From Fidelibacterota bacterium (GTDB lineage Bacteria > Fidelibacterota > Marinisomatia > SCGC-AAA003-L08 > D37C17), in assembly GCA_002718585.1 (NCBI GenBank), contig PBFG01000005.1:20634-57837 (forward strand): 37,204 nucleotides of DNA. The letters are read 5' to 3'. The stretch's first letter is position 1; each line of letters opens with the position of its first letter. The position numbers and the translations under genes are program-made. Of the stretch, positions 26,886-36,457 are shown piece by piece. Under the pieces are notes generated by a model, which did no database searches, was not told where the DNA came from, and worked only from the letters and a program-made list of their open reading frames with translations.

Positions 26886-28337
26886 CTAACTAAAAAGTTT
26901 AGTTATATAATTATATAAAGGCTGCCAATAAAAATAAAAAATAATATTCTGAGCTGAAAAAAGAAGAATAAAAAAGTATAACAGCATAGGTTTATTTTCT
27001 TCTTTTTCAATAACAGACTCATCAAAATACATGCTTTTAACAATTTTAAAATAATAATACAATGAAATAACACTATTGAGTATACCTACTATCCCTAGCC
27101 AATAAAACTTTTCAGTAGCAAATAGGGTTCTGAACAAGTAAACTTTCCCTACAAAACCAGATGTTGGGGGTAAACCTGCTAAGGATACTAATGAGAGAAC
27201 CATAAATGCAGCTAAAATAGGTGTTTTATATCCTATTCCACCCCACTGATTAACCTCTTTTACTTTAAAATTATTCTCTACATGTATAACCATAAAAAAA
27301 GCTGACAGGTTCATAAACATATATAAAGTCAAATAAAAAGTAATACCTACAATAGCATCAATGGATGCAGTCGAAAAAGCCATTAACATAAAACCAACAT
27401 GAGAAATAGTGGAATATGCTAACATTCTCTTTACATTATCCTGTTTCAGAGCTAGAAGATTTCCTATCGTCATAGTAGCTGCAGACAAGACTGCCACTAT
27501 TAAGAACCAATCAATACCTTCCAAAGGTAGCGCATCTACTGTTAATGAATTGGTGCTAGTAAATAATATAAAAAAAGTTCTTATTAAAATAGCAAAACCT
27601 GCAGCTTTAGGTGCTGCGGAGAAAAAAGCTGTAACGATTGTAGGAGAACCCTCATATACATCCGGAGTCCAATAATGCAATGGAGCCATTGAAATTTTGT
27701 ACCCAAATCCAATTAAAATTAACATTAAAGACATATATATCATGTATGGATTATCAATTAATTGAATAGTTTTATATATCTCATAAATATTTGTTGAACC
27801 TGAAATACCATAAAGCCAACTTAATCCAAATAGCATTAATCCTGATGCAAAAGAACCAAAGATAACGTATTTCAATGATGCTTCATTAGATTTTTTATCG
27901 TTCTTCAACATTCCTGCTAATACATATGAAGGTATACTAACAAGCTCTATGGATAAGTATATCATTAACAAATCTATTGAATTAGTCATTAAAAACATTC
28001 CAAGCAGTACAAATAGAAGTAATGCATCGAATTCTGCCTTGTACTCTTTATCAAGCTCATTTGAATATTTAGAAACTAAAATTACTGCGCCTGTAGATAT
28101 AAATATTATCCATTTAAAATATAAAGAGAACTTATCATTTATTAACATACCATTAAAAATCTCACCACCATTTGAAGGAAGCTGATAAAGAAGCCACGCA
28201 ATACAAAATAGAGCTACTGAAACTAATAAATTATTAGATTTTTTTTGTGAAATAAGATCAAAAACTATAACAAATAAGGCTGTTATAGTAATTAATAACT
28301 CAGGTAAAAAATATTGTAAACTTTGTATGTTATTCAA
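26886..28337 (-). CDS. nuoN: NADH-quinone oxidoreductase subunit N
   Basis: NuoN is one of the three antiporter-like proton-channel subunits of complex I, with about 14 membrane helices. The 483 residues carry ELVSIPSYVLAGMLKND (conserved Glu and Lys), SMAPLHYWTPDVYEGSPT, DNVKRMLAYSTISHVGFMLM and LAGLPPTSGFVGK. The start is TTG 28337, placing the typical FLPELLITITAL near residue 10; there is no ATG close by. It is 2 bp after nuoM and the last nuo gene. Confidence 0.96.
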   Translation of the reverse strand: MNNIQSLQYFLPELLITITALFVIVFDLISQKKSNNLLVSVALFCIAWLLYQLPSNGGEIFNGMLINDKFSLYFKWIIFISTGAVILVSKYSNELDKEYKAEFDALLLFVLLGMFLMTNSIDLLMIYLSIELVSIPSYVLAGMLKNDKKSNEASLKYVIFGSFASGLMLFGLSWLYGISGSTNIYEIYKTIQLIDNPYMIYMSLMLILIGFGYKISMAPLHYWTPDVYEGSPTIVTAFFSAAPKAAGFAILIRTFFILFTSTNSLTVDALPLEGIDWFLIVAVLSAATMTIGNLLALKQDNVKRMLAYSTISHVGFMLMAFSTASIDAIVGITFYLTLYMFMNLSAFFMVIHVENNFKVKEVNQWGGIGYKTPILAAFMVLSLVSLAGLPPTSGFVGKVYLFRTLFATEKFYWLGIVGILNSVISLYYYFKIVKSMYFDESVIEKEENKPMLLYFFILLFSAQNIIFYFYWQPLYNYITKLFS

Positions 28338-28339
28338 AT

Positions 28340-29938
28340 CTACATTGCTCCCTGTATTACTGAAACAAGAGAACTTATTGAGCTACTAACCATATCAACT
28401 AGCGGCTTAGGAAAAACACCAAATAATAATACTAAAAATGCTATGGGCACTACAGTTGCAAGTTCTCTTGAATTTATATCAATTAATTTATTATATGAAT
28501 CGTTGAGTGGACCTAGGAAAACTCGCTGATAAGCTCTAAGCAAATAAACTGCACCTAATAAAATTCCAAGTGTACCAATAGCTGTCACAAGTCTGAAAGC
28601 ACTAAATCCGCCTATGAAACATAAAGCCTCACTAATAAATCCTGATAATGCTGGCAATCCTAAACCTGCAAAAAATGCCAATGCTACAAAAGCTGAAAAT
28701 ACTGGCATTTGAGTAGCAATACCACCAAAAGCTAATTTACCGGCTAATTCTTGATCTTTATAATTATCAGGATAAACAATCCATCTATGATGAGCCTGAT
28801 CATATAAAACACCAACTAATAAAAATAGCATTGCAGTTATGGTACCATGGTTAAACATTTGCATTACAGCTCCGTTTAAGCCAGCTTCAGCTCCAGCTAG
28901 ACTAGGACTAACTACTGCTGACATTCCAAGCAAAACGTATCCCATATGACTAACGGAAGAATATGCCACCATCTTTTTCAAATCTATTTGAGCAATCGCA
29001 CACATTGCTCCCCAAAGTATATTAATCACACCAAGTATCGCTAGCGTATAAGAAAATGCAACTACTTCTCCTGGCAAAAGGGGATAACTTATTCTAAGCA
29101 ATCCATATGTACCCATTTTTAATAAAACACCTGCAAGAATAACTGAAATAGCTGTTGGTGCCTCTACGTGAGCAAGAGGAAGCCATGTATGGAATGGAAA
29201 AACAGGAACTTTGATTGCAAAACCAATGAACAAAGCTATCCAAAGTAACCACTGGATATCAAAGCCCCATAGCTGTGAATCTATCATTGGTGAAAGTTGA
29301 ATAAGCTTTATAAGGTTAAAAGTACCTTCATTATTATTAAATGGAGCTGTGAAGTACCACAGACCTATCATTGCCAAAAGCATAAACAATGAACCAAAAA
29401 GTGTGTAAAGGAAAAATTTAATTGCTGCATAATGTCTTTGTGGTCCTCCCCAAATACCAATTAAAAAATACATTGGTAAAAGCATTACTTCCCAAAAAAT
29501 ATAAAATAAGAAAAAATCGAGAGATAAGAATACACCCATCATCCCAGCATCCAAAAGAAGAAACAAAGAGAAATAACCAAGTGGTTTTTTATCTATATTC
29601 CAACTCGCTAGTATGCATATAAATGATAAAAGTGCTGTCAGCAAAACCATAGGTATACTTAAACCATCAACTCCAACAAAGTATTCAATATTAAAATGTT
29701 TAATCCAATTCACCTGAACTGTAAACGGAGACTCCATGACTGATAGTGTTGAATCAAAATTAATATAAAGCCAAGCACTTAATATCAATTGAATACCTGT
29801 GGTAAATAAAGCTATATATTTAATAATATTTGGTATCTTTAAGTATTTTGAAGCTGGCAACATTAATATTGCTCCTAATACAGGCAAAAATATTAATAAT
29901 GATAAAATTGAATTTTGCATAAATATTGTATTTTCCAT
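28340..29938 (-). CDS. nuoM: NADH-quinone oxidoreductase subunit M
   Basis: The second antiporter-like subunit has 532 residues. Seen are FLFYIFWEVMLLPMYFLIGIWGG (conserved Glu of TM5), KVPVFPFHTWLPLAHVEAPT, QIDLKKMVAYSSVSHMGYVLLG and FNHGTITAMLFLLVGVLYDQAHHR. All belong to NuoM and separate it from NuoL and NuoN. ATG 29938 or the internal ATG six codons later could start translation. It lies 11 bp after nuoL. Confidence 0.97.
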   Translation of the reverse strand: MENTIFMQNSILSLLIFLPVLGAILMLPASKYLKIPNIIKYIALFTTGIQLILSAWLYINFDSTLSVMESPFTVQVNWIKHFNIEYFVGVDGLSIPMVLLTALLSFICILASWNIDKKPLGYFSLFLLLDAGMMGVFLSLDFFLFYIFWEVMLLPMYFLIGIWGGPQRHYAAIKFFLYTLFGSLFMLLAMIGLWYFTAPFNNNEGTFNLIKLIQLSPMIDSQLWGFDIQWLLWIALFIGFAIKVPVFPFHTWLPLAHVEAPTAISVILAGVLLKMGTYGLLRISYPLLPGEVVAFSYTLAILGVINILWGAMCAIAQIDLKKMVAYSSVSHMGYVLLGMSAVVSPSLAGAEAGLNGAVMQMFNHGTITAMLFLLVGVLYDQAHHRWIVYPDNYKDQELAGKLAFGGIATQMPVFSAFVALAFFAGLGLPALSGFISEALCFIGGFSAFRLVTAIGTLGILLGAVYLLRAYQRVFLGPLNDSYNKLIDINSRELATVVPIAFLVLLFGVFPKPLVDMVSSSISSLVSVIQGAM

Positions 29939-29949
29939 AAAGTCCTATC

Positions 29950-32007
29950 TCATATTTGATTAATTAAGATTATAATAACGACAAGTACAGCAAGCACACC
30001 TAATAAATAATTTTGTATTATTCCAGACTGAGTTTTTCTTAATTGACCTGAAACATATTGTGTTAAATGAGATGTTCCATCAATTATTTTTTGATCTAAA
30101 ATGCTATAGTCTGAGATACCAGAATATTTAGAAACCTTCAAAGTAATCCAACCCCATGCATCAATTAATTTCTGATCGTAAAAATCCCAATCAATGTATG
30201 AGGCAATTTGAGTCTGCTTTAAAAAAGGTCTGTATAGTACAAAATTGTATATTTTATCAACATAAAATTTGTTTTTTGATAAACTAAAAAGACCAATAAT
30301 ATTTAAAACTTTAGATATGTTATCAGGATTAATTTTTCTCAACAAGTAAATTAAAACAGAAAAACCTATTCCAATCGATGCAACAAATAAAGAAAGATAC
30401 ATAGCATCATAATGAGCAGCATCTATACCTGCATTAATATATTTCATATCCATAAAATTATGAGATTTACTGTATTTATATATTAAAGATTTAAACCATC
30501 CTTTACTGACGAGAGGGTTAAGGTTAGCAGTAAATGCAAAAGCTAAGCTTAAAACTGATAAAATAATTAATGGAATTGTCATCGGCAAAGGAGATTCATG
30601 AATGTGTTTGAATATTTTTTTATTCTTAGACTCACCATAAAAGGTTTTAAAAATTAATCTAAACATATAGAAAGCTGTAATCATTGCAGCTCCAAATCCA
30701 GCAATAGGTAACAGTATTGTCCAATCACCGTGCTTATAATAATAAGATAAAACAGCCGCTAAGATTCCATCTTTAGATAAAAATCCTGAAAAAAATGGCA
30801 CACCTGCTATCGCAAAGGTTGAAATTAACATTGCTGCATGAGTAATTGGCATCTTACTTTTTAGACCTCCCATATTATTCATATCTTGTGGATCAGTCTC
30901 ATGGTCGTGTAGATGATGTAATGAATGATGCATAGCATGAATTACAGATCCAGAACAAAGAAATAAACATGCCTTAAACATTGCATGGGTTACCAAATGA
31001 AAGAAGGCATATACTGGAGCACCTACACCCACTGCCATAACCATATATCCAAGCTGACTAATGGTTGAGTAAGCTAAAACAGCCTTGATATCATTTCTGG
31101 TAATCGCAGTTATTGCTGCCATAACTGCAGTTATTGCACCTATTACAGCTACTATCGCCAAAGCATCAGGTGTTAAAAACGGAAATATTCTAAATGTTAA
31201 GTATACACCAGCAGCAACCATTGTAGCAGCATGAATTAGGGCACTTACTGGAGTAGGTCCCTCCATCGCATTCGGAAGCCATATATGTAATGGAAATTGC
31301 GCAGATTTTCCTACAGCACCCATAAACACTAAGACACCAGCTAAGGTGAGTAGGGTTTTATTCATATCTGAAACACCATTTATTATTTCATTTATGTTAA
31401 AAGAACCTACATGAAAAAATATAATCATTATCCCAATGAACATTCCTATGTCACCAACCCTATTAGTTAAGAATGCTTTGTTGGCTGCTAATGGTGGTTT
31501 TTCTTTTTCAAACCAGAAACCAATTAATAGAAAAGAACTTAATCCAACCAATTCCCAAAATACATATATCATTATCAATGAATCGGCAAGCACAATTCCG
31601 TTCATTGAAAATATAAAAATTCCTAAAAAAGCAAAGTAACGAGAATATTTAGGGTCATCTTTCATGTATTCTGTTGAATATAAATGGACTAAGAAACCAA
31701 TAAGCGAAACAACTACAAGCATAATAGCAGTAATATTATCTACAAAATACCCCAAACTAATTGAAAAATTTCCTGTTGAAAACCATTCGAATGATTTATA
31801 TAATGTCCATTTATTATACGTTTTTAATACAAAATCATATGGCTCAGCTTTTAAAATTAAAAATATTGAATTTGTAAGCATCAAGCCAATTAAAAACATA
31901 CCTAAAGTAGAAGAATGACTTTTAAGCTTTTTGCCGAAAAATATTAAGATTACAAATGATAAAAGAGGTAAAAATAAAAAAGATAATATTTGAAAAGTCT
32001 CTAGCAT
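29950..32007 (-). CDS. nuoL: NADH-quinone oxidoreductase subunit L
   Basis: The largest antiporter-like subunit is placed at the distal end of the membrane arm. The 685 residues include IMIYVFWELVGLSSFLLIGFWFEK, AFLTNRVGDIGMFIG, SAQFPLHIWLPNAMEGPTPVSALIHAATMVAAGVYL and NDIKAVLAYSTISQLGYMVM. A His-rich loop follows (HAMHHSLHHLHDHETDPQDMNNMGGL; here at about residues 355-380). The C-terminal lateral helix region (about 570-665) precedes a final membrane helix, as in canonical NuoL. The start forms a TAATG overlap with nuoK. Confidence 0.97.
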   Translation of the reverse strand: MLETFQILSFLFLPLLSFVILIFFGKKLKSHSSTLGMFLIGLMLTNSIFLILKAEPYDFVLKTYNKWTLYKSFEWFSTGNFSISLGYFVDNITAIMLVVVSLIGFLVHLYSTEYMKDDPKYSRYFAFLGIFIFSMNGIVLADSLIMIYVFWELVGLSSFLLIGFWFEKEKPPLAANKAFLTNRVGDIGMFIGIMIIFFHVGSFNINEIINGVSDMNKTLLTLAGVLVFMGAVGKSAQFPLHIWLPNAMEGPTPVSALIHAATMVAAGVYLTFRIFPFLTPDALAIVAVIGAITAVMAAITAITRNDIKAVLAYSTISQLGYMVMAVGVGAPVYAFFHLVTHAMFKACLFLCSGSVIHAMHHSLHHLHDHETDPQDMNNMGGLKSKMPITHAAMLISTFAIAGVPFFSGFLSKDGILAAVLSYYYKHGDWTILLPIAGFGAAMITAFYMFRLIFKTFYGESKNKKIFKHIHESPLPMTIPLIILSVLSLAFAFTANLNPLVSKGWFKSLIYKYSKSHNFMDMKYINAGIDAAHYDAMYLSLFVASIGIGFSVLIYLLRKINPDNISKVLNIIGLFSLSKNKFYVDKIYNFVLYRPFLKQTQIASYIDWDFYDQKLIDAWGWITLKVSKYSGISDYSILDQKIIDGTSHLTQYVSGQLRKTQSGIIQNYLLGVLAVLVVIIILINQI

Positions 32008-32315
32008 TAACCTTTCATTTCTTTAGCCTGGTCAACATCAACTGTACCAATATTTTTAAATAAATTAATAATAATTGCTAGAGCAACTGCCGCCTCAGCA
32101 GCAGCTAAAACAATCACAAAAATTGTAAATACATGACCATCTAAAGTCCGGTAAGCTCCAAATCTATTAAAAGTAATAAAATTAATGTTTGCGGAATTTA
32201 ATATTAGCTCAATTCCCATAAGAATTGCGACTGCATTTTTTCTTGTTATAACTGCATATAATCCTAAACAAAATAAAATAGATGCAAGCATTAAAAAGGG
32301 CTGAATGTAATTCAT
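32007..32315 (-). CDS. nuoK: NADH-quinone oxidoreductase subunit K
   Basis: The three-helix membrane subunit has 102 residues. The two membrane glutamates used for proton translocation are visible: Glu35 in MGIELILNSANINF and Glu74 in AAAEAAVALAI, equivalent to E36 and E72 of E. coli. It overlaps nuoJ by 4 bp (ATGA) and nuoL by 1 bp. Confidence 0.97.
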   Translation of the reverse strand: MNYIQPFLMLASILFCLGLYAVITRKNAVAILMGIELILNSANINFITFNRFGAYRTLDGHVFTIFVIVLAAAEAAVALAIIINLFKNIGTVDVDQAKEMKG

Positions 32316-32827
32316 CTTTCAGTCTTCCTTCTTGATAGCATGGCTGCGCCAATTAAAGATGCTAATAATAGAATTGATATTACTTCAAATGGTAACAAAT
32401 ATTTTCCTAAAAGTAAATTGCCAATTTCCTTAACAGTTGTATCTCTAGGCTCACTCTCAGCTATTTTCCAGTTTGTATTTAAGATTATATAAAATTGCAT
32501 AGCTAACATTGATAAAGTAAATACTATTCCTGGAATTTGATTATTTGTTTTTGAATCTATTCTAGCATTCTCAATTTTATTGGTTAACATTACACCAAAA
32601 ATAATTAAAACCAAAATTCCGCCAACGTAAATAATGACTTGAGTTGCAGCTATAAAGTCAGCATAAAGAAAAATATAAACCGCTGCCACACCAAAGAAAG
32701 TAAATAATAATGAAACTGCTGAATGGACTAAATTTGGTGATGTTACAACAAGTAAAGCAGATGCGATAATCAAACCACAAATACCAAAAAATAAGACAAC
32801 ACTTAATTCAGGAATCGGAATAGACAT
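32312..32827 (-). CDS. nuoJ: NADH-quinone oxidoreductase subunit J
   Basis: The 171-residue membrane subunit has five predicted helices. Characteristic are NLVHSAVSLLFTFFGVAAVYIFLYADFIAATQ and VGGILVLIIFGVMLTNK, the broken-helix segment that changes shape during turnover in complex I. The C-terminal LLASLIGAAMLSRRK fits the family. It forms a TAATG junction with nuoI. Confidence 0.95.
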   Translation of the reverse strand: MSIPIPELSVVLFFGICGLIIASALLVVTSPNLVHSAVSLLFTFFGVAAVYIFLYADFIAATQVIIYVGGILVLIIFGVMLTNKIENARIDSKTNNQIPGIVFTLSMLAMQFYIILNTNWKIAESEPRDTTVKEIGNLLLGKYLLPFEVISILLLASLIGAAMLSRRKTER

Positions 32828-33741
32828 TAAGCTTTGCCTTCCTTAAATCCTTCTAGAGTAGATTTAGTATCTACGTCTAATTTAGAAGCCTTGTCCAGTT
32901 CTGCAATTATAAAGTCTATCATTGCAACGCCCTCAAGCTTTGCTCTTTTTGCACCCATAAATGCTTTCTTAGCAATTCCTCTAACCTCTTTGTCTTTAAT
33001 AAAGTCAATTGATTTAATATTAAAATCAATAGATACTGCTGCTACTGGAGCTGCTGCTACTGGAGCCGCTGCCACTGGAGCCGCTGCTACTGGAGCCGCT
33101 GCTACTGGGACAGCACCTTCGCTGATTAGCATACCCTCTAATTTTTCAGCTCTAGTTAATTTTTGCTCTCTTTGCTTTCTTTTTTCTAAATAACTTTCTG
33201 CTCCAATATCAATTATATCTTGATCCGTTGCGGTTGCAAATTCAAAAACTAAACCATGCCTTTCAAACTGGCTAAATTCGTAATCAATTTCATGCTTACT
33301 ATCGTTTGGACCTCCAACCATATAAATACACTCTTCTGGACATGGATGCACGCATAAATCACAATACATGCACTCTGACATATCAATAGTAAACCTGGGA
33401 ACAATCATTTTTTTCCTGGTATCATTAGATGTAATTCCACAATCGAATTCGTTGCCCTTAGAAGGCTTTATTGTATCAATTTTAATGCAATCAACAGGAC
33501 AAGCTCTTTCACATTGTAAACATCCAATACAATCATCTATATCAACATGTAATCTTGATCTAATTGTATTATATTCAGATGGATCAAAACCGATGTTTCG
33601 TTCAGGAATTGGCCATTTTTCATGAGGATATTGAAGAGTTGCAACAAGATTTTTCTTATTTCTAAAGTGCTTTAAAGTTAAACTCATACCAGTGATAAGT
33701 GACTTAACTCCGTAGATAATATTATTTATATACTCACCCAT
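32827..33741 (-). CDS. nuoI: NADH-quinone oxidoreductase subunit I with Ala/Pro-linked C-terminal extension
   Basis: NuoI carries the two [4Fe-4S] clusters N6a/N6b that pass electrons to NuoB. The N-terminal half is typical: an amphipathic helix (about 7-27) that binds the membrane, then cluster motifs Cys71/74/77/81 (CIGCLQCERACP) and Cys124/127/130/134 (CMYCDLCVHPCP). Ordinary NuoI ends near residue 160-200. This one continues to 304, with a charged helix (about 183-203), an Ala/Pro/Val repeat linker (210-235) and a 69-residue C-terminal segment containing EVRGIAKKAFMGAKRAK and a helix-rich tail. I do not recognise that last segment. It follows nuoH by a TAATG junction and leads into nuoJ likewise, so it is not a misassembled fusion of two operon genes. 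Confidence 0.95.
   Translation of the reverse strand: MGEYINNIIYGVKSLITGMSLTLKHFRNKKNLVATLQYPHEKWPIPERNIGFDPSEYNTIRSRLHVDIDDCIGCLQCERACPVDCIKIDTIKPSKGNEFDCGITSNDTRKKMIVPRFTIDMSECMYCDLCVHPCPEECIYMVGGPNDSKHEIDYEFSQFERHGLVFEFATATDQDIIDIGAESYLEKRKQREQKLTRAEKLEGMLISEGAVPVAAAPVAAAPVAAAPVAAAPVAAVSIDFNIKSIDFIKDKEVRGIAKKAFMGAKRAKLEGVAMIDFIIAELDKASKLDVDTKSTLEGFKEGKA
33044..33103 (-). repeat. 15-bp tandem repeat inside nuoI encoding the Ala/Pro linker
   Basis: Four consecutive 15-bp units of ACTGGAGC(C/T)GCTGC(T/C) (plus-strand sense) run from 33044 to 33103, with partial or degenerate units on both sides. On the coding strand each unit encodes five residues of an A-A-A-P-V period. The repeat is far more GC-rich than its surroundings and could expand or contract in steps of five residues without breaking the frame. 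Confidence 0.95.
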
Positions 33742-34859
33742 TATTTAAAAAATAAACCTCCAATTAATTCCCAAATTGACACAAAAAATAAATTTGCTAA
33801 GCAAAAGGGTATAAAAACCTTCCAACATAAATACATTAATTGGTCTACCCTTAACCTAGGAAATGTCCATCTAAACCACATCATGACAAAAATTAAAAAT
33901 AATGCTTTTGACATAAGCCATATTATGCCAATTAAAGGACCATCAAAAATCATCCATGAATTAGGTATTCCTACATTAATAATTGCAAATGGAGATAACC
34001 ATCCACCTAAAAAAACCACAGATGCAACGATACTTACAATCATCATATTTGCATATTCACTCAGAAAAAAAATTGCCCACTTAAAGCCAGAATATTCAGT
34101 CATCCAACCAGCGACTAGCTCAGATTCTGCTTCAGGAATATCAAATGGAGTTCGGTTTGTTTCTGCAACAACCGAAATAAAAAAGATAAAAAAAGCTATA
34201 AATGTAAATGGACTATGAAAAATAAACCATCTATTTTCGGCTTGCCATTGAACTATATCTCCTAAGTTAAGACTACCGACCACTAAAACTGCTAATAGTA
34301 GTGATAATCCAATTGGTATTTCATAACTAACTATTTGAGCAGCTGCTCTCATTGAACCGTATAATGACCATTTATTATTAGAAGACCAGCCAGCTATAAT
34401 TATTCCAATTACACCTACTGAACTCATAGCCATGATATAAAAAACTCCAATATTAAAATCAGAAACAACTAAATTTTGGGAAAAAGGAACAGCAATAAAT
34501 GTAAGAAATGCTCCAATAAAAATTATAAAAGGCGCAAGTAGCATAAGTTTTTTATCAGCACTATCAGGAACAATATCTTCTTTGGTCAATAACTTTATAG
34601 CATCAGCTATTGTCTGACCTATACCGCCCCAAAATTTTTTTCCACCTTTAAAACCAAAAAGACCAACTTCCATTGGACCAAGCCTATCCTGCATAAACGC
34701 GGCAACTTTTCTTTCAACGTAAACGGCAACAGTTGCATTTACAACCATAACTAAAAATATAGACAATGCAGGAATATGCAATACTAAAATTAATAATATA
34801 GAATTGTCTAAACCTGTAAATGAAAATAAATTTAATAATGAATCGACAACTGAGGTCAT
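33741..34859 (-). CDS. nuoH: NADH-quinone oxidoreductase subunit H
   Basis: NuoH is the membrane subunit that contacts the quinone cavity and the peripheral arm. The 372 residues have about eight helices. Conserved segments are VYVERKVAAFMQDRLGPMEVG, DAIKLLTKEDIVP and the cytoplasmic loop ETNRTPFDIPEAESELVAGW, containing the acidic residues near the quinone site, plus FRWTFPRLRVDQLMYLCWK. It overlaps nuoD by 4 bp (ATGA), so no room is left between them for nuoE, F and G. Confidence 0.97.
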   Translation of the reverse strand: MTSVVDSLLNLFSFTGLDNSILLILVLHIPALSIFLVMVVNATVAVYVERKVAAFMQDRLGPMEVGLFGFKGGKKFWGGIGQTIADAIKLLTKEDIVPDSADKKLMLLAPFIIFIGAFLTFIAVPFSQNLVVSDFNIGVFYIMAMSSVGVIGIIIAGWSSNNKWSLYGSMRAAAQIVSYEIPIGLSLLLAVLVVGSLNLGDIVQWQAENRWFIFHSPFTFIAFFIFFISVVAETNRTPFDIPEAESELVAGWMTEYSGFKWAIFFLSEYANMMIVSIVASVVFLGGWLSPFAIINVGIPNSWMIFDGPLIGIIWLMSKALFLIFVMMWFRWTFPRLRVDQLMYLCWKVFIPFCLANLFFVSIWELIGGLFFK

Positions 34860-35995
34860 CTATCAATCTCTCCCAAAACTATATCAAGGCTACCAAGAAC
34901 GGAAATCACATCTGAAATCATCCATCCAGCAGAGATTTCGTTCAGAACTGAAAGATTACAGTAGGCAGGAGATCTCATTTTTAACCTAGATGGCATATTT
35001 TTCCCTCCACTTCTAATATACAGACCTAAATCTCCTCTGGCTGTTTCATATCGAGAGTATATCTCTCCTTTTTTAGGACGAATTTTTTTAGGTATAGCAG
35101 CCTTTACATCACCTTCAGGTATAGAATTTAGTGCTTGCTTAAGAATTTTAATACTTTCCTTCATTTCTAAAACTTTAACATAATACCTATCCCAACAATC
35201 ACCTACTGTACCCATCAAACCTTCTCCCACAGGTACATCAAAATCAAATTTCTGATAAATTGAATAAGGTTCATCTTTGCGGAGATCAAATGGGACACCA
35301 CTTCCTCTCAAGGTTGGCCCTGAAACTCCATAATTTATAGCAACATCAACAGGCATAACACCAATATCTGCAGAACGCTCTATAAAAATTTTATTTGTAG
35401 TTAATAAATTGTTATACTCTTCAATCTGAGGTTCAAAGTAATTAAGAAAATCGTTAGCTTTTTGAATAAAATTCGGAGGCAAATCATGTGCTAAACCGCC
35501 TGGCCATATATAATTATATAATAATCTGGAACCAGTTACAGATTCAAAAAGATCAATAATTCTTTCTCTATCTCTAAGTGTCCAAGTAAATGGAGTAATA
35601 GCACCAACATCTAAGCCAAAAACTCCAACAGCAATGAGATGACTGGCTATCCTCTGAAATTCAGCTAAAATAACCCTAATATATTCAACTCTTTCCGGTA
35701 GTTCTTCAATACCTAATAATTTTTCGACTGCAATAGAATATCCATGTGCCATATGCATAGCTGCAAGATAATCACACCTATCAGTAAAAGGAACAATCTG
35801 CTCATAGCTAAGGTTTTCGCAATGCTTTTCAAAACATCTATGTAAGTATCCAATTATTGGTTCAATATGACTAACTATCTCACCATCAGTTACTATTTTG
35901 AGTCTTAAAACTCCATGAGTACTTGGATGCTGAGGACCCATATTCATGACCATCTCATCCGCTCCAATAATACTTTTATCTAAGACTTTATACAT
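34856..35995 (-). CDS. nuoD: NADH-quinone oxidoreductase subunit D
   Basis: This 49-kDa-type subunit helps form the quinone-binding site with NuoB and NuoH. The 379 residues contain NMGPQHPSTHGVLRL at the N-terminus (quinone-site His), GYLHRCFEKHCENLSYEQ, TDRCDYLAAM, GVSGPTLRGSGVPFDLR and the C-terminal SLDIVLGEIDR. It is a stand-alone subunit and is not fused to NuoC. It starts immediately after the nuoC stop. Confidence 0.98.
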   Translation of the reverse strand: MYKVLDKSIIGADEMVMNMGPQHPSTHGVLRLKIVTDGEIVSHIEPIIGYLHRCFEKHCENLSYEQIVPFTDRCDYLAAMHMAHGYSIAVEKLLGIEELPERVEYIRVILAEFQRIASHLIAVGVFGLDVGAITPFTWTLRDRERIIDLFESVTGSRLLYNYIWPGGLAHDLPPNFIQKANDFLNYFEPQIEEYNNLLTTNKIFIERSADIGVMPVDVAINYGVSGPTLRGSGVPFDLRKDEPYSIYQKFDFDVPVGEGLMGTVGDCWDRYYVKVLEMKESIKILKQALNSIPEGDVKAAIPKKIRPKKGEIYSRYETARGDLGLYIRSGGKNMPSRLKMRSPAYCNLSVLNEISAGWMISDVISVLGSLDIVLGEIDR

Positions 35996-36457
35996 TTATT
36001 CCCAATATGTTTTATCTTTAGGAACTGGCATTCCATTGTAATATTCAGGTTCTTTCCAATCTTTTCTAAGTGGGTGACCATCCCAATCATCTGGCAATAA
36101 GATTCTTTTCATATCTGGATGACCTTCAAAAATAACACCCATCAAATCATAAGCTTCTCTTTCATGCCAATCAGCAGCTCTCCAAATTTCAGCGATACTA
36201 AAGACTTTAGTGGTTGCTTCAAATTCTATCCTAATCTCTAGGTATTCTTTACTTTTTGTAGAGTAAAAATTGTAAGCTAATCCAATTTTATTATCTTGCT
36301 CTAAATCATAAGAAGTTATACACATCAAATAATCGAATCTAGATTTAAAAATGAATGTACTAATTTCTTTCCAATCACTAGCATCAACTAAAATAGAGTT
36401 ATTTTCAAGCAATTCAACCTTTTCTTTATATTTTTTTACTAAGAAATTTTCACTCAT
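35996..36457 (-). CDS. nuoC: NADH-quinone oxidoreductase subunit C
   Basis: The 30-kDa-type peripheral subunit has 153 residues, near the lower end for the family. Its C-terminal signature is well kept: [40 protein letters not shown]. It overlaps nuoB by 8 bp. Nothing unusual is seen. Confidence 0.96.
   Translation of the reverse strand: MSENFLVKKYKEKVELLENNSILVDASDWKEISTFIFKSRFDYLMCITSYDLEQDNKIGLAYNFYSTKSKEYLEIRIEFEATTKVFSIAEIWRAADWHEREAYDLMGVIFEGHPDMKRILLPDDWDGHPLRKDWKEPEYYNGMPVPKDKTYWE

Noticed and set aside
32834-33193. Plus-strand ORF of 119 codons opposite nuoI
   Set aside because: It is antisense to the NuoI C-terminus, and its Ala/Thr/Gly repeat is only the complement of the AAAPV repeat. 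No start signal or homology is seen.
33883-34218. Plus-strand ORF of 111 codons opposite nuoH
   Set aside because: It is entirely antisense to the conserved core of NuoH, with no recognisable features.
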